DNA of 64,000 nucleotides from Kitasatospora setae KM-6054 (GCF_000269985.1 NC_016109.1:8521001-8585000), one strand, 5' to 3'. Counted from the first letter of the stretch, positions 33,867-42,674 are shown. Numbers and translations: made by a program. The notes: generated by a model from the letters alone, not told the origin.

Positions 33867-34598
33867 TCAGGGACGCGGCAGGCAACTCGGGGACGGGGAT
33901 ACCGACGAAGGCGGCGGCGACACCGGCGACGAGGGCGAGGGCGGCAGGGGCGCCCCGCTCGGCGCGGCGAGGGGGACGGGCGTCGAGGCGGGCGTCGGCG
34001 TCGGCGCCGGCGAGGTGGGCAGCGAGGCGCCACCGCCCGGGCAGGGCGGGATGTAGACCGGCGTGGTGTCGTACAGCGAGACCTGCCGCACCTGGTACGG
34101 CCCCTGCCCGTACCAGCCGTGGAAGTACACGGTCAGCGTCCGGGCGTCCGGCCCGGTCGTCACGCTGCGCCGCAACTGGGTCAGGTTCGGCGAGTTCGCC
34201 CACAGTTGGACCGGCTCGATGCCGGGGCCGGAGACGCCGACGAAGGCGTACGCGCCGGAGACGAACGCGCTGAAGTCGTAGATGTGGTTCGGCTGGACGG
34301 TGACCTGCTGGGTGCAGCCCGCGAAGTCGTAGGCGCCGGGGCGGCCCTCGACCCTGGTGTCGTAGGACCAGCTGACGCCGCTCTCACAGGTCCAGCCCTC
34401 GCTGGGCGGCGACTGGAACAGCGGATTGGTGACCGCCTCCTGGCCGGTCGCCCCGGCCGGGTCGGCGCCCAGGGTGAACAGGCACGCGGCGGCGGCCAGG
34501 GCCGCCGCCCCGGCGATCGCGCCGCGCGGGGCGGGTCTGCGGGCGGGCCTGCGGGTGGCGGGAGGGACGGGGGTAGCGGGAGGGACGGGGGTGCGCAT
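33867..34598 (-). CDS. Secreted carbohydrate-binding-like protein with Pro-rich tail
   Basis: 243 aa from ATG 34598 (AAGGAG site). Signal region RRPAPRGAIAGAAALAAAACLFTLGADPAGA, mature part starting ATGQEAVTNPLF. The next 130 residues (PPSEGWTCESGVSWSYDTRV, CTQQVTVQPNHIYDFSAFVSGAY, RTLTVYFHGWYGQGPYQVRQVSLYD) look like a galactose-binding beta-sandwich of the CBM4/9 kind. A Pro/Ser/Thr-rich C-terminal tail of about 60 residues follows, ending at Pro. No catalytic domain; it may coat the wall or bind polysaccharide. Confidence 0.75.
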   Translation of the reverse strand: MRTPVPPATPVPPATRRPARRPAPRGAIAGAAALAAAACLFTLGADPAGATGQEAVTNPLFQSPPSEGWTCESGVSWSYDTRVEGRPGAYDFAGCTQQVTVQPNHIYDFSAFVSGAYAFVGVSGPGIEPVQLWANSPNLTQLRRSVTTGPDARTLTVYFHGWYGQGPYQVRQVSLYDTTPVYIPPCPGGGASLPTSPAPTPTPASTPVPLAAPSGAPLPPSPSSPVSPPPSSVSPSPSCLPRP

Positions 34599-34985
34599 CG
34601 GGGACTCCTTCGGGTGGGTGGGGGAGCGCCGCCCGTACGCGGCCGGCGCGGCGCGACCTGTCGCTGCCCCTGCCGGCGGCGGAAGGACACCCGCGCCGCC
34701 GGGCCGACCCGCACGGCACCCCGGCGTCCCGAAGGCGGGCCCGGCCGTCCGACGGCGGCCCGGGAAGGGGCGGGAGGGTGCACGCATACCGTGTCTCCGG
34801 TGGGGAGGGCGACGAGGGGCAGCGGTGCGAGGGAGTGGACCACACCATGGTGGACGCCGCGGGCCTCCGTCAAGCGGCGGCGGAAGACCGGTTCCGGCCC
34901 ACCGCAGCGGTCACTGACGGACCGTCGGCAGAGCCGGTGGCCACCGGCCCTGCCGGTCGGCGCCGGCCACGGCGACGCGGGCGGT
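34599..34985. other. Intergenic, no gene seen
   Basis: 387 bp. Contains a perfect CCGGTGGCCACCGG palindrome near 34937 and the presumed promoter of the secreted protein gene. The open frames present lack gene-like composition. Confidence 0.5.
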
Positions 34986-35234
34986 TCAGAACAGTTGCTG
35001 CCGGGCGAACAGCTCCAGGTGGCCGCAGGACGGGCAGTGGAACGCGTCGACCTGCAACCGCGCCCGGCTGAAGCGCTTGGCACCGCCCAGCGGCCCGCGC
35101 TCGACCGGACCGGGGATCCACCGGACGTCCCCCGCGCTGTCCTGGCCGTCGTCCTCCAGGAAGCCCTGGTGGAGGCCGGTGTGCCCGCAGTGGCTGCACC
35201 TGATCGGGGTCGGCGGCGGCATCTCGTTGCTCAC
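34986..35234 (-). CDS. Small zinc-ribbon protein
   Basis: 82 aa from GTG 35234, with TATACT 6 nt upstream (leaderless). Two CxxC knuckles: IRCSHCGHTGLHQGF and FHCPSCGHLELF enclose a short beta region (WIPGPVERGPLGGAKRF). Typical orphan zinc ribbon of actinobacteria, probably binding nucleic acid or protein; function not known. Confidence 0.7.
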   Translation of the reverse strand: MSNEMPPPTPIRCSHCGHTGLHQGFLEDDGQDSAGDVRWIPGPVERGPLGGAKRFSRARLQVDAFHCPSCGHLELFARQQLF

Positions 35235-35287
35235 CAGCGGAGTATAGGTCGCACCCGAAGCCGTTCGGACGCGTTTCCGAGACCTCG

Positions 35288-35803
35288 TCAACCGGCCTGC
35301 GCGGCAGCGTCGTTCGCCTTCGCCCGGCCCCCGGCCACGCGTCCGGACGGCCTCGGGCGCGCCTCCGCCTGCGTCTGCGGCTGCCTCTGCGACTGGGGCT
35401 GCGACTGCGCCCGCGCCTTCGTCTCGGCGTGGGCCGCCCGGGCCGCCAGCACCTCCGGGACGCGGGACTCCACCCAGCGGGCCAGCGCCCAGACCTGCCG
35501 GGCGGCCTCCTCGCCGAGCGGCGTCAGCGAGTAGTCGACGCGCGGCGGGATCACGGCGTGCGCCTCGCGCCGGACCAGGCCGTCCTGCTCCAGGGTCTGC
35601 AGGGTCTGGGCCAGCATCTTCTCGCTCACCCCGCCCACCGCGCGGCGCAGTTCGCTGAACCGGTGGGTGCCGTCCAGCAGCACGGCGAGCACCAGGACGG
35701 CCCAGCGGCTGGTGACGTGTTCGAGGATGCCCCGGGAGGCGCAGGCGGCCGAGTTGACGTCGACGGGGAGCCCGCCGGTCAGTTCCTTCACCCTGGCGTT
35801 CAT
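35288..35803 (-). CDS. HxlR-family redox-type regulator
   Basis: 171 aa. Winged helix: CASRGILEHVTSRWAVLVLAVLLDGTHRFSELRRAVGGVSEKMLAQTLQTLEQDGLV. Cys21 at the N-terminus is the single cysteine used by QorR-type HxlR proteins to sense oxidation or thiol-reactive compounds. The C-terminus has an unusual Gln/Arg/Pro repeat tail (QSQPQSQRQPQTQAEARPRP), not part of the family. TAAGCT lies 6 nt before the ATG (leaderless). Divergent from an NmrA-type quinone reductase, the classic arrangement. Confidence 0.9.
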   Translation of the reverse strand: MNARVKELTGGLPVDVNSAACASRGILEHVTSRWAVLVLAVLLDGTHRFSELRRAVGGVSEKMLAQTLQTLEQDGLVRREAHAVIPPRVDYSLTPLGEEAARQVWALARWVESRVPEVLAARAAHAETKARAQSQPQSQRQPQTQAEARPRPSGRVAGGRAKANDAAAQAG

Positions 35804-35911
35804 GACAGTAGCTTACTCGAAGGTGGGTACTTCCGATTGGTTAGTGACTTTCCTGGGGTGAGACAAGCAAGCCGTCGTCCCCCGCCGTCCCCGTTCAGGA
35901 GCCGCATCACC
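35804..35911. promoter_or_regulatory. Divergent control region, hxlR / quinone reductase
   Basis: 108 bp with an AT-rich core. The -10 TAAGCT of the regulator is at 35815-35810. GTAGCTTACTC and GGGTACTTCC form imperfect repeats around 35809-35834 that could hold the HxlR site. The reductase has its own AGGAG at 35897-35901. Confidence 0.4.
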
Positions 35912-36778
35912 ATGAGCATCGTCGTCACCGGCGCCACCGGTCAGCTCGGCCGCCTCGTCATCGAGGAACTGCTGACCCGCGTCCCGGCCGCCGAGGTCGC
36001 CGCCGCCGTCCGCGACCAGGACCGGGCGGCCGACCTGGCCGCCCGCGGCGTCGAACTGCGCACCGCCGACTACGACCGGCCCGAGACGCTGGCCGACGCG
36101 ATCCGCCCCGGCGACACCGTGCTGCTGATCTCCGGCAACGAGATCGGCCGCCGCACCGCCCAGCACGGCGCGGTGATCGACGCCGCGCAGGCCGCCGGCG
36201 CCGCCCGCCTGGTCTACACCGGGGTGCTCGGCGGCCCGGACGCCGACTTCCGGCTCGCCGACGAGCACAAGGCCACCGAGCGGCTGGTCCTCGACTCCGG
36301 CCTGCCGTACACCTTCCTGCGCAACGGCTGGTACACCGAGAACTACACCGCCCTGATCCCCGTCCAGTTGGAGCACGGCGTGGCCGGCAGCACCGCCGGC
36401 GGCCGGGTCGGCGCGGCCGGCCGCGCCGACTACGCCGCCGCCGCGGCCGAGGTGCTGACCGGCGCGGGCCACGAGGGCCGGGCGTACGAGCTCAGCGGCG
36501 ACCGGGCCTGGACGCTGGCCGAGTACGCGGCCGAACTGTCCCGGCAGAGCGGCCGCCCCGTCGCCCACCACGAACTGCCCGCCGAGGCCAACCTCGCGCT
36601 GCTCACCGGCGCGGGCCTGCCGCGGCCGCTCGCCGAGATCCTGGTCGACGTGGACGTGTCCGGCATCGCCCGCGGCCTGCTGGCCGGCGGCAGCGGCGAC
36701 CTCGCCCGGCTGATCGGCCGCCCGACCACGCCGCTGGCCGAGACCGTCGCACGGGCGCTGGCCGCGCACGCGGGCTGA
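35912..36778 (+). CDS. NmrA-type NAD(P)H:quinone oxidoreductase (QorB-like)
   Basis: 288 aa. N-terminal Rossmann motif VVTGATGQLGRLVIEELL, then VRDQDRAADLAARGVELRTADYD, LLISGNEIGRRTAQHGAVIDAA and FLRNGWYTENY, all marks of the atypical SDR group that includes E. coli QorB (YtfG). Reduces quinones with NADPH and protects against redox cycling. Predicted target of the divergent HxlR regulator. Confidence 0.9.
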   Translation: MSIVVTGATGQLGRLVIEELLTRVPAAEVAAAVRDQDRAADLAARGVELRTADYDRPETLADAIRPGDTVLLISGNEIGRRTAQHGAVIDAAQAAGAARLVYTGVLGGPDADFRLADEHKATERLVLDSGLPYTFLRNGWYTENYTALIPVQLEHGVAGSTAGGRVGAAGRADYAAAAAEVLTGAGHEGRAYELSGDRAWTLAEYAAELSRQSGRPVAHHELPAEANLALLTGAGLPRPLAEILVDVDVSGIARGLLAGGSGDLARLIGRPTTPLAETVARALAAHAG

Positions 36779-36912
36779 GCCGCCGCGGCCTGTCCATCGG
36801 CCCCGCGCACGCGGGTCGAGCCGTCACGGCTGTCCACCGGCCCCGCGCAGGCGGGTCGAGCCGTCACGGCTGCTCGCCGGCACCGCGCGCGGGGCGAGCC
36901 GTCACGGCTGCT
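36777..36912. repeat. Tandem array of a 40-bp hairpin unit between convergent genes
   Basis: Three and a half copies (start points near 36777, 36818, 36858 and 36896; periods 41, 40 and 38). The unit contains AGCCGTCACGGCT, a 6-bp stem with one central base, then a CCCCGCGCAnGCGGG stretch. The array touches the stop codons of both flanking genes. Confidence 0.85.
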
Positions 36913-37765
36913 CGCCCGCCCGGGCCTCCTCCGGGGCCGGGCGGGCGGGGGCCGTGGTGTCCGCGGCCAGGCCGGCGAGCAGGCGCAGTCCGTCCTCGGC
37001 CGGGCTGCCCGGGGCGGCCGAGAGGACCAGCAGTTCGGCGCCCGAGCCGTCCGGCAGGGCGAAGTTCTCCTGGTGCAGTTCGAGCAGCCCGACCAGCGGG
37101 TGCCGGTACGCCTTGCTGCCGTGGGTGCGGGCGCGCACGTCGGCGCGGGCCCAGAGGCGGCGGAAGCGTTCGCTGCCCATCGCCAACTCGCCGATCAGCG
37201 AGGCGAGTCCGGGGTCGTCCGGGTACTTGCCGGCGGCCAGCCGCAGGTGTCCGACCACGTCCCGGGTGCAGGACTCCCAGCCCGCGTAGAGGCCGCGCTC
37301 GCCCTCCTCCAGGAAGATGTGCCGGGCGGTGTTCAGCCCGGCGAGCTCCGGCCGGCCGTACAGCAGCCCGGCCAGCCGGTTCCCGGCGAGCACGTCCATC
37401 CGGTGGTCCATGATGATCGCGGGCGCGCCCTGGACCAGGTCGAGGACGCGCAGGAGCTCCGGCCGGATCCGCCCGCCCGGCGCCTTCGCCCGCCGCCGGG
37501 GCTGCCGGGCCAGCCGGTGCAGGTGCGCCCGCTCGGTGCCGTCCAGGCCCAGCACCCGCGCCAGCGCGTCCAGCACCTGTTCGGACGGCTGGGTGGCCCG
37601 GCCCTGCTCCAGGCGCACGTAGTAGTCGACGCTCACCCCCGACAGGTGCGCCACCTCCTCCCGCCGCAGCCCCGCCACCCGGCGGCGGCCGTCGGTCGGA
37701 ATGCCGGCCGTCGCCGGATCGACCCGGGCGCGCCGGGTCCGCAGGAAGCCCGCGAGATCGTCCAT
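36902..37765 (-). CDS. XRE regulator with MmyB-like ligand domain
   Basis: 287 aa from ATG 37765; GATACT lies 7 nt upstream. HTH at residues 20-80 (RRVAGLRREEVAHLSGVSVDYYVRLEQGRATQPSEQVLDALARVLGL). The C-terminal MmyB-like PAS-type domain shows DHRMDVLAGNRLAGLLYG and RHIFLEEGERGLYAGWE. In methylenomycin producers and elsewhere such proteins bind a fatty-acid-like ligand. It is divergent from a quinone reductase, the commonest neighbour and probable target. Confidence 0.9.
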   Translation of the reverse strand: MDDLAGFLRTRRARVDPATAGIPTDGRRRVAGLRREEVAHLSGVSVDYYVRLEQGRATQPSEQVLDALARVLGLDGTERAHLHRLARQPRRRAKAPGGRIRPELLRVLDLVQGAPAIIMDHRMDVLAGNRLAGLLYGRPELAGLNTARHIFLEEGERGLYAGWESCTRDVVGHLRLAAGKYPDDPGLASLIGELAMGSERFRRLWARADVRARTHGSKAYRHPLVGLLELHQENFALPDGSGAELLVLSAAPGSPAEDGLRLLAGLAADTTAPARPAPEEARAGEQP

Positions 37766-37919
37766 GCCGCCCAGTATCGCCCGCCGCCGCGTCCCCCCGG
37801 GTGGCCCTGCGAGTACCAGGAAGCCCGGTCCTACGGACCTCCCGTCCCTGAACGCGGGCCGCCGCGGCCGCCAGGATCGTGGTCGAGGCAAGCAACCGAC
37901 CGCAACCGAGGAGCCCCCG

Positions 37920-38699
37920 GTGAAGACCCTGATCGTCCACGCCCACCCCGAACCGAAGTCGCTGAACGGCTCGCTGACCGACCACGCCGTCACCGTCCTG
38001 CGGGACGCCGGGCACGAGGTGCGGGTCAGCGACCTGTACGCGATGGGCTGGAAGGCCGCCGCGGACGCCGACGACTACGGCCCGCACGCCTCCAGCCCGC
38101 TCAAGGTGCCCCTCGACTCCGGCCGCGCCTTCGACGCCGGCACGCTCACCCCCGACGTCCGCGCCGAGCAGGAGAAGCTGCTCTGGGCCGACACCGTCAT
38201 CCTCCAGTTCCCGCTCTGGTGGTACAGCATGCCCGCCATCCTCAAGGGCTGGGTCGACCGGGTCTTCACCTACCGCTTCGCCTACGGCGTCGGCGAGCAC
38301 AGCGACACCAAGTACGGCGAACGCTTCGGCGAGGGCACCCTGGCCGGCCGCCGCGCGCTGCTCTCCGTCACCGTCGGCGGCCCCGAGGCGCACTACGCGC
38401 CGCGCGGCATCAACGGCCCGATCGACGACCTGCTCTTCCCGATCCAGCACGGCATCCTCCACTACCCCGGCCTCGAAGTCCTCCCGCCCTTCGTCGTCCA
38501 CGGCAGCGACCGCCTCGACCCCGCCGACTACCCGGCCGTCGCCGCGGCCTGGGAACACCGCCTCCGCACCCTGGAGACCACCGCTCCCGTCCGCTACCGC
38601 CGGCAGAACTTCGGCGACTACGAGATCCCCGCCCTCCAGCTGAAGCCCGGCCTCGAACCGGCCGGCCGCACCGGCTTCGGACTCCACCTGGAGGCGTAG
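37920..38699 (+). CDS. Flavodoxin-fold NAD(P)H dehydrogenase (NQO1/MdaB family)
   Basis: 259 aa from GTG 37920 with GAGGAG eight nt upstream. KTLIVHAHPEPKSLNGSLTDHA is the FMN/FAD phosphate loop, ADTVILQFPLWWYSMPAILKGWVDRVF the flavin-ring contact region, and LLSVTVGGPEAHYAPRG the substrate side. Transfers two electrons from NADPH to quinones or azo compounds. Divergent from the MmyB-type regulator. Confidence 0.9.
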   Translation: MKTLIVHAHPEPKSLNGSLTDHAVTVLRDAGHEVRVSDLYAMGWKAAADADDYGPHASSPLKVPLDSGRAFDAGTLTPDVRAEQEKLLWADTVILQFPLWWYSMPAILKGWVDRVFTYRFAYGVGEHSDTKYGERFGEGTLAGRRALLSVTVGGPEAHYAPRGINGPIDDLLFPIQHGILHYPGLEVLPPFVVHGSDRLDPADYPAVAAAWEHRLRTLETTAPVRYRRQNFGDYEIPALQLKPGLEPAGRTGFGLHLEA

Positions 38700-38746
38700 C
38701 CGGCGCGGTCGGCCGGAGGACCCCCGCCGCCACCTCCCGGGCCGCC

Positions 38747-38782
38747 GGATGCGCGGGCGGATGCGCGGGCGGGCGCGCGGGC
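38747..38782. repeat. Three tandem 12-bp units
   Basis: GGATGCGCGGGC twice, then GGGCGCGCGGGC, in the 246-bp gap between the quinone reductase and the inhibitor-like gene. No other structure seen in that gap. Confidence 0.7.
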
Positions 38783-38945
38783 AGCGGAGGGGGAGCGGGG
38801 TGGTGCGGGGCTCGCCCCCGGTGCTTCGGGCGCTCCCCCGCAGGGGCCGCATTCGGCCCAACTCCCGGTGGCGGGGCGGGATACGTTCGCGTCCGACCGA
38901 CCCCGCGAGCGGCCTCCGCCGCCCGAACCGAAGAGGCACCCCCGG

Positions 38946-39332
38946 ATGCGCCTGCGCGTGAAGACCGCGATGGCCGCCGCCATCGCCATGGCCGCGACCC
39001 TGCTCCCCGCCGGCTCCGCCCAGGCGGCCCACGGCCGTACCGGCACCGCCGCCTGCCCGTCCGGCTACCTGTGCGTGTGGGACCAGCCCGACTTCCGGGG
39101 CCGGATGTACCGGTTCCTCGGCGACAACGCCTCCTGGGGCGACTGGGCGATCGACAACAACGACCGGTCCTGGTTCAACAACGGCACCTCGGGCACGTAC
39201 GCCTGCGTGTGGCAGTACGTCAACCTGGTCGGCCACGCCAAGGCGCTCGCGCCCGGCGAGGCGTCCCCGGACGACCCCGGGCACGCGGGCCGGGGCAGCT
39301 CGAACGACTGGCGCCGGGGCGGCTGCGAGTGA
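38946..39332 (+). CDS. Secreted peptidase-inhibitor I36 family protein
   Basis: 128 aa. Signal peptide RLRVKTAMAAAIAMAATLLPAGSAQA. Mature part CPSGYLCVWDQPDFRGRMYRF, DNDRSWFNNGTSGTYACVWQ and CE at the end: the betagamma-crystallin-like fold of I36 (SMI-type) inhibitors, with Cys residues positioned for disulfides. Streptomycetes secrete many; a few inhibit metalloproteases, most are untested. Confidence 0.85.
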   Translation: MRLRVKTAMAAAIAMAATLLPAGSAQAAHGRTGTAACPSGYLCVWDQPDFRGRMYRFLGDNASWGDWAIDNNDRSWFNNGTSGTYACVWQYVNLVGHAKALAPGEASPDDPGHAGRGSSNDWRRGGCE

Positions 39333-39434
39333 GACCGGCGGTGCGGGGTGGCAGACGGATCGGGGCCGTCCGGGTTACCGTCTGAGCAGCAGACGGGTGG
39401 CAGGCAGGACGGGCAAGGCAGGGGAGGCGGGGCG

Positions 39435-39695
39435 ATGACCGCGACGGCGCAGTCCGGGACGCTGCGGGTGCCGCGCAGCATCAACGGCATCGGGCAGGGC
39501 CTGACGTACGAGGAGCGGGCCCGGTTCCACGGCGAGCTCGGCCCGGTCGAGGACCCGGCGGACCGGGAGGCGGTGATCACCACCTGGTGGCTGCGGGCGA
39601 TGTCCGCCGCCTACGGCGACGACCGGCCGGGCTTCCGCGCCGCCGTCGCCCCCGTCCTCGCGGTGAGTCGTTCCCGGCAGGCCGCCGGCACCTGA
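39435..39695 (+). CDS. Small hypothetical protein
   Basis: 86 aa, GGGGAGG ribosome site. Soluble and helical: VPRSINGIGQGLTYEERARFHGELGPVEDPADREAVITTWWLRAMSAAYGD. Reads like the partner protein of small two-gene modules in streptomycetes, but no second gene of such a module is next to it. Function unknown. Confidence 0.6.
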   Translation: MTATAQSGTLRVPRSINGIGQGLTYEERARFHGELGPVEDPADREAVITTWWLRAMSAAYGDDRPGFRAAVAPVLAVSRSRQAAGT

Positions 39696-39767
39696 GCGGT
39701 GGCCGGATCCCGGTACCTGGTCCCTGTCCAGCCCGCCGACTTCCCTGCCGCCACCGCTATCTGACGA

Positions 39768-39780
39768 CAAGTCGGACTTG
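39768..39780. promoter_or_regulatory. Palindrome upstream of the beta-sandwich repeat gene
   Basis: CAAGTC-G-GACTTG, a perfect 6-bp inverted repeat about a single base, in an AT-richer patch 155 bp before the next start. Candidate regulator site; no -10/-35 pair is clear. Confidence 0.35.
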
Positions 39781-39935
39781 CGGACGATCATGATTGCGGC
39801 CCGGGCGGCGGGCTGCTTCAATGGCCCCGCTTCACGGGGGGTGTTCGAACCACCGGGCGCCGGACGGCGTCCGGTGCGTCCCCCTGCCGAAAACGCGCGG
39901 ACGCGACGTGCGCGTGATCGTTCCGAGGGGACGCG

Positions 39936-41957
39936 TTGAAGACGAGGCCCTGGTGGGGTCTGCTGCTCGCGCTGGTGACGTTCGCCGCGAGCGTCAGCTC
40001 CAAGTCGAACGGCGGCAAGGCCGAGAGCTGGATCAACCCGGTCAGCCTGCCGGTCACCGGCACGTACACGGTCCGGGCCGAGCCCGCCGCCGGGGCGACC
40101 GGCACGGTCGCGGCGCAGGTGCTGACCTCGCCCGCGATCAGCGCCGCGATCGGCGGCCCGCAGGTCACCTACACCGTCGTGCTCACGCCGGACGCCGGCG
40201 CCACCGGCCAGGTCAGGCTCCAGGTGCTGGACAACCCGGTCGTCAACGCCGCGGTCGACGGCCCGGCGGTCACCCGCACCATCCCGGCCGACCAGCCCGG
40301 GCGCGGCCTCGCCGCGACGTTCCGGGGGACGCCCGGACAGCGGGTGCACGTCAACGGGACGGCGGGGGCGTTCGACGGAGCGGTGGCGCTCTACGACCCG
40401 CAGGGCAGCAGGATCGCACTGTCCAGGTTCTCCGCCACCTCGGCCGGCCAGGCCACCGGCTGGATCGACCCGGTCGCCCTGAACACCGACGGCACCTACA
40501 CCCTGGTCGTCACGCCCGACGCGGGCGCCGTCGGCGACCTCCGGTTCCAGGTGCTCGACGAACTCACCGCCACCGCCACCATCGACGGCGCCCCGCTGTC
40601 GCTGACCGTCCCGGCCGACCAGGCCGGCCGACGGATCGCGGTGACCTTCGACGGCACCGCCGGCGACAGCCTCTACGTCAACGGCTCCACCGCAGGCTTC
40701 GGCGCCAGGGTCGAGCTGTACGACCGGCAGGGCCAGCGGATCGCCACCGGCACCGCCGACGCGATCGCCCTCGGCCTCCCCACCCGCTGGCTCACCCCGA
40801 CCAACCTGAACGCCACCGGCCGCTACACCCTGCTGATCACCCCGTCCGCCGACGCGGTCGGCCCGGTCGGCATCCAGCTCTACGGCAGCACCATCAACGC
40901 CGGGCTGGGCGTCGACGGACTGCCGATCCAGCTCGACATCCCGGTCACCACCCCCGGCAAGGCGATGCGGCTCGGCTTCACCGCCACCGCCGGCTCCGCC
41001 GTCAGCCTGCTCGGCATCACCGGCGCCACCGGCGGCACCCTCACCCTCTACGACCCGCACGGCGTACGGACCGCCGTCGGCGTCGCCGTCCCGTACAACG
41101 CCTGCCCCGAGGACGAGGCCCCCGGCACCTGCCCGCAGGTGCTGATCGCCCCGACCCTGCTGCCGGTCAGCGGCGACTACCAGATCGAGTTCAGCCCCTT
41201 CGCCTACTCGGCCGGCCCGGTCACCCTCTGGCTGGCCGGCGCACCCGGCGGCGTCCCGAAGGTCACCGTCACCACCAAGGCCGCCACCGTGGACGGCCCG
41301 GCCGTGCCGCTCTCCGTCCCGACCGCCAAGGCCGGACAGCGGATCGCGGTCACCTTCACCGGCACCGCCGGGCAGTCGGTCTACCTCAACAGCGGCAACG
41401 GCAACACGATGCGCTGCGCCTCCGACACCTACTCGCTGATCTCGCCGAGCGGCCGGATCGTCGTCCCCTCGACGCCCGTCAACCAGTGCGTGACCGGCAC
41501 GCTGCTCCCCCTCACCGGACTCCCCGAGAGCGGCACCTACACCTTCTACCTGACCCTCGACACCGTCCAGTACGCCGCCGTCAACCTCCAACTCCGCAGC
41601 GGCTACGAGCAGGTCGCCGCCACGGTGGACGCCCCCGCCCCGACCCCGGTGGCGATCGCCCAGGCGGCGCCGGGCAGGCGGATCGCGCTCTCCTTCCAGG
41701 CCGCGGCCGGGCAGTCGGTGTACATCACCAACGGGACGGCGGGGACGCTGCGCTGCGAGTCCGACAGCTACGCGCTGGTCGGCCCCGGAGGGCGGGTGGT
41801 GGTCCCGGAGGCGCTGGGGCGCAGCGCCTGCGTCGAGACCGCGCCACTGGCGTACACGGGTCTGCCGGTGGACGGCACGTACACCTTCTACGTGCTCCCC
41901 GACGCCGCGCAGAGCGGGACGGGGAACTTCAAGGTGAGTTCCTACCCGGCCGTCTGA
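39936..41957 (+). CDS. Exported protein of repeated beta-sandwich (PPC-like) modules
   Basis: 673 aa from TTG 39936 (GAGGGG upstream). A short hydrophobic leader (PWWGLLLALVTFAASV) runs straight into what looks like the last third of a module (AESWINPVSLPVTGTYTVRAEP). Five full modules of about 110-120 residues follow, each with (V)PADQxGRRIAVTFxGTAGxSxYVNGS, xxLYDPxGxRIA, then WLxPxxLxxTGTYTLxxTPDAxAVG and QV(L/Y). Modules 3-5 gain Cys pairs. The fold is like the pre-peptidase C-terminal domain that binds polymers at the cell surface, but no enzyme domain is present. The truncated first module suggests a deletion or that the true N-terminus is upstream. Confidence 0.75.
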   Translation: MKTRPWWGLLLALVTFAASVSSKSNGGKAESWINPVSLPVTGTYTVRAEPAAGATGTVAAQVLTSPAISAAIGGPQVTYTVVLTPDAGATGQVRLQVLDNPVVNAAVDGPAVTRTIPADQPGRGLAATFRGTPGQRVHVNGTAGAFDGAVALYDPQGSRIALSRFSATSAGQATGWIDPVALNTDGTYTLVVTPDAGAVGDLRFQVLDELTATATIDGAPLSLTVPADQAGRRIAVTFDGTAGDSLYVNGSTAGFGARVELYDRQGQRIATGTADAIALGLPTRWLTPTNLNATGRYTLLITPSADAVGPVGIQLYGSTINAGLGVDGLPIQLDIPVTTPGKAMRLGFTATAGSAVSLLGITGATGGTLTLYDPHGVRTAVGVAVPYNACPEDEAPGTCPQVLIAPTLLPVSGDYQIEFSPFAYSAGPVTLWLAGAPGGVPKVTVTTKAATVDGPAVPLSVPTAKAGQRIAVTFTGTAGQSVYLNSGNGNTMRCASDTYSLISPSGRIVVPSTPVNQCVTGTLLPLTGLPESGTYTFYLTLDTVQYAAVNLQLRSGYEQVAATVDAPAPTPVAIAQAAPGRRIALSFQAAAGQSVYITNGTAGTLRCESDSYALVGPGGRVVVPEALGRSACVETAPLAYTGLPVDGTYTFYVLPDAAQSGTGNFKVSSYPAV

Positions 41958-41986
41958 CGGCCGCTCGGCCCGCGCGCCGCCCGCCC

Positions 41987-42031
41987 CCGCCGCCCCCGCC
42001 CTCCCGCCCGTCGGGACGGCGGGGGCGGCGG
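41987..42031. terminator. Bidirectional hairpin
   Basis: Perfect 14-bp stem CCGCCGCCCCCGCC/GGCGGGGGCGGCGG with a 17-nt loop, between the convergent repeat-protein and tetR genes. Confidence 0.75.
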
Positions 42032-42035
42032 CCGT

Positions 42036-42674
42036 TCAGGCGCCCTGGTCGAGGACGGCGGTGACGACCGTGTGCAGGTGGCGGCGGAAGCGGTCGAGGA
42101 CGGGGAGGTCGAGCGGGCCCCGGCGGGTGCCGGCCGGGTCGATGACGCCGGCCTGGCCGAAGGAGTGCGAGGTCCAGACGATGGTGAAGACCAGCATCTC
42201 GACGTCGGCGCCGGGGCCGAGTCCGGCCCGGTCGAGGACGGCGCGGACGGCGGCGGCGACCTCGGCGACCAGCGGGCCGGCGAACTCGCTCTCGATGTCG
42301 GAGTGGTCGGCGCCCTCGGCCAGCCAGCGGCGCATCCACAGCGCCGGGACCTCGGGGCGGCGCAGGCAGAACGTCAGGTAGTCGTCGACGAAGGCGAGCA
42401 GCGCGGCCCGGGTCTCCTCCGGGGTGGGGTCGCAGGCGTGCAGCCGGACCAGTGCCTCGGCGACCACCTCGCGCTGGGCCAGGTGGGCGCGGCGCATCAC
42501 CTCGCGGTAGAGCTCGGGCTTCGCGCCGACGTGGTAGGCGACGGTGGCGATGTTGAGGCCGACCGCGTCGCCGATCGCCCGGGTGCTGGTGGCGTCGTAG
42601 CCGCGCTCGGCGAACAGCCGGGTGGCGGTCGCCAGGATTCGTTCGCGGGGGCTGTCCTCGGGCAGGGCGCTCAT
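42036..42674 (-). CDS. TetR-family repressor of the FMO operon
   Basis: 212 aa from ATG 42674 (or 42680). HTH ERILATATRLFAERGYDATSTRAIGDAVGLNIATVAYHVGAKPELYREV. The C-terminal domain (VLDRAGLGPGADVEMLVFTIVWTSHSFGQAGVID) is of the CerR/TetR_C type. TATCCT lies 8 nt before the first-named start, a possible leaderless transcript. Divergent from the flavin monooxygenase operon across two palindromes. Confidence 0.9.
   Translation of the reverse strand: MSALPEDSPRERILATATRLFAERGYDATSTRAIGDAVGLNIATVAYHVGAKPELYREVMRRAHLAQREVVAEALVRLHACDPTPEETRAALLAFVDDYLTFCLRRPEVPALWMRRWLAEGADHSDIESEFAGPLVAEVAAAVRAVLDRAGLGPGADVEMLVFTIVWTSHSFGQAGVIDPAGTRRGPLDLPVLDRFRRHLHTVVTAVLDQGA

Noticed and set aside
36777..36912. 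CRISPR-like array
   Set aside because: The units are contiguous near-copies without unique spacers and lie over two gene ends; no cas genes in the window.
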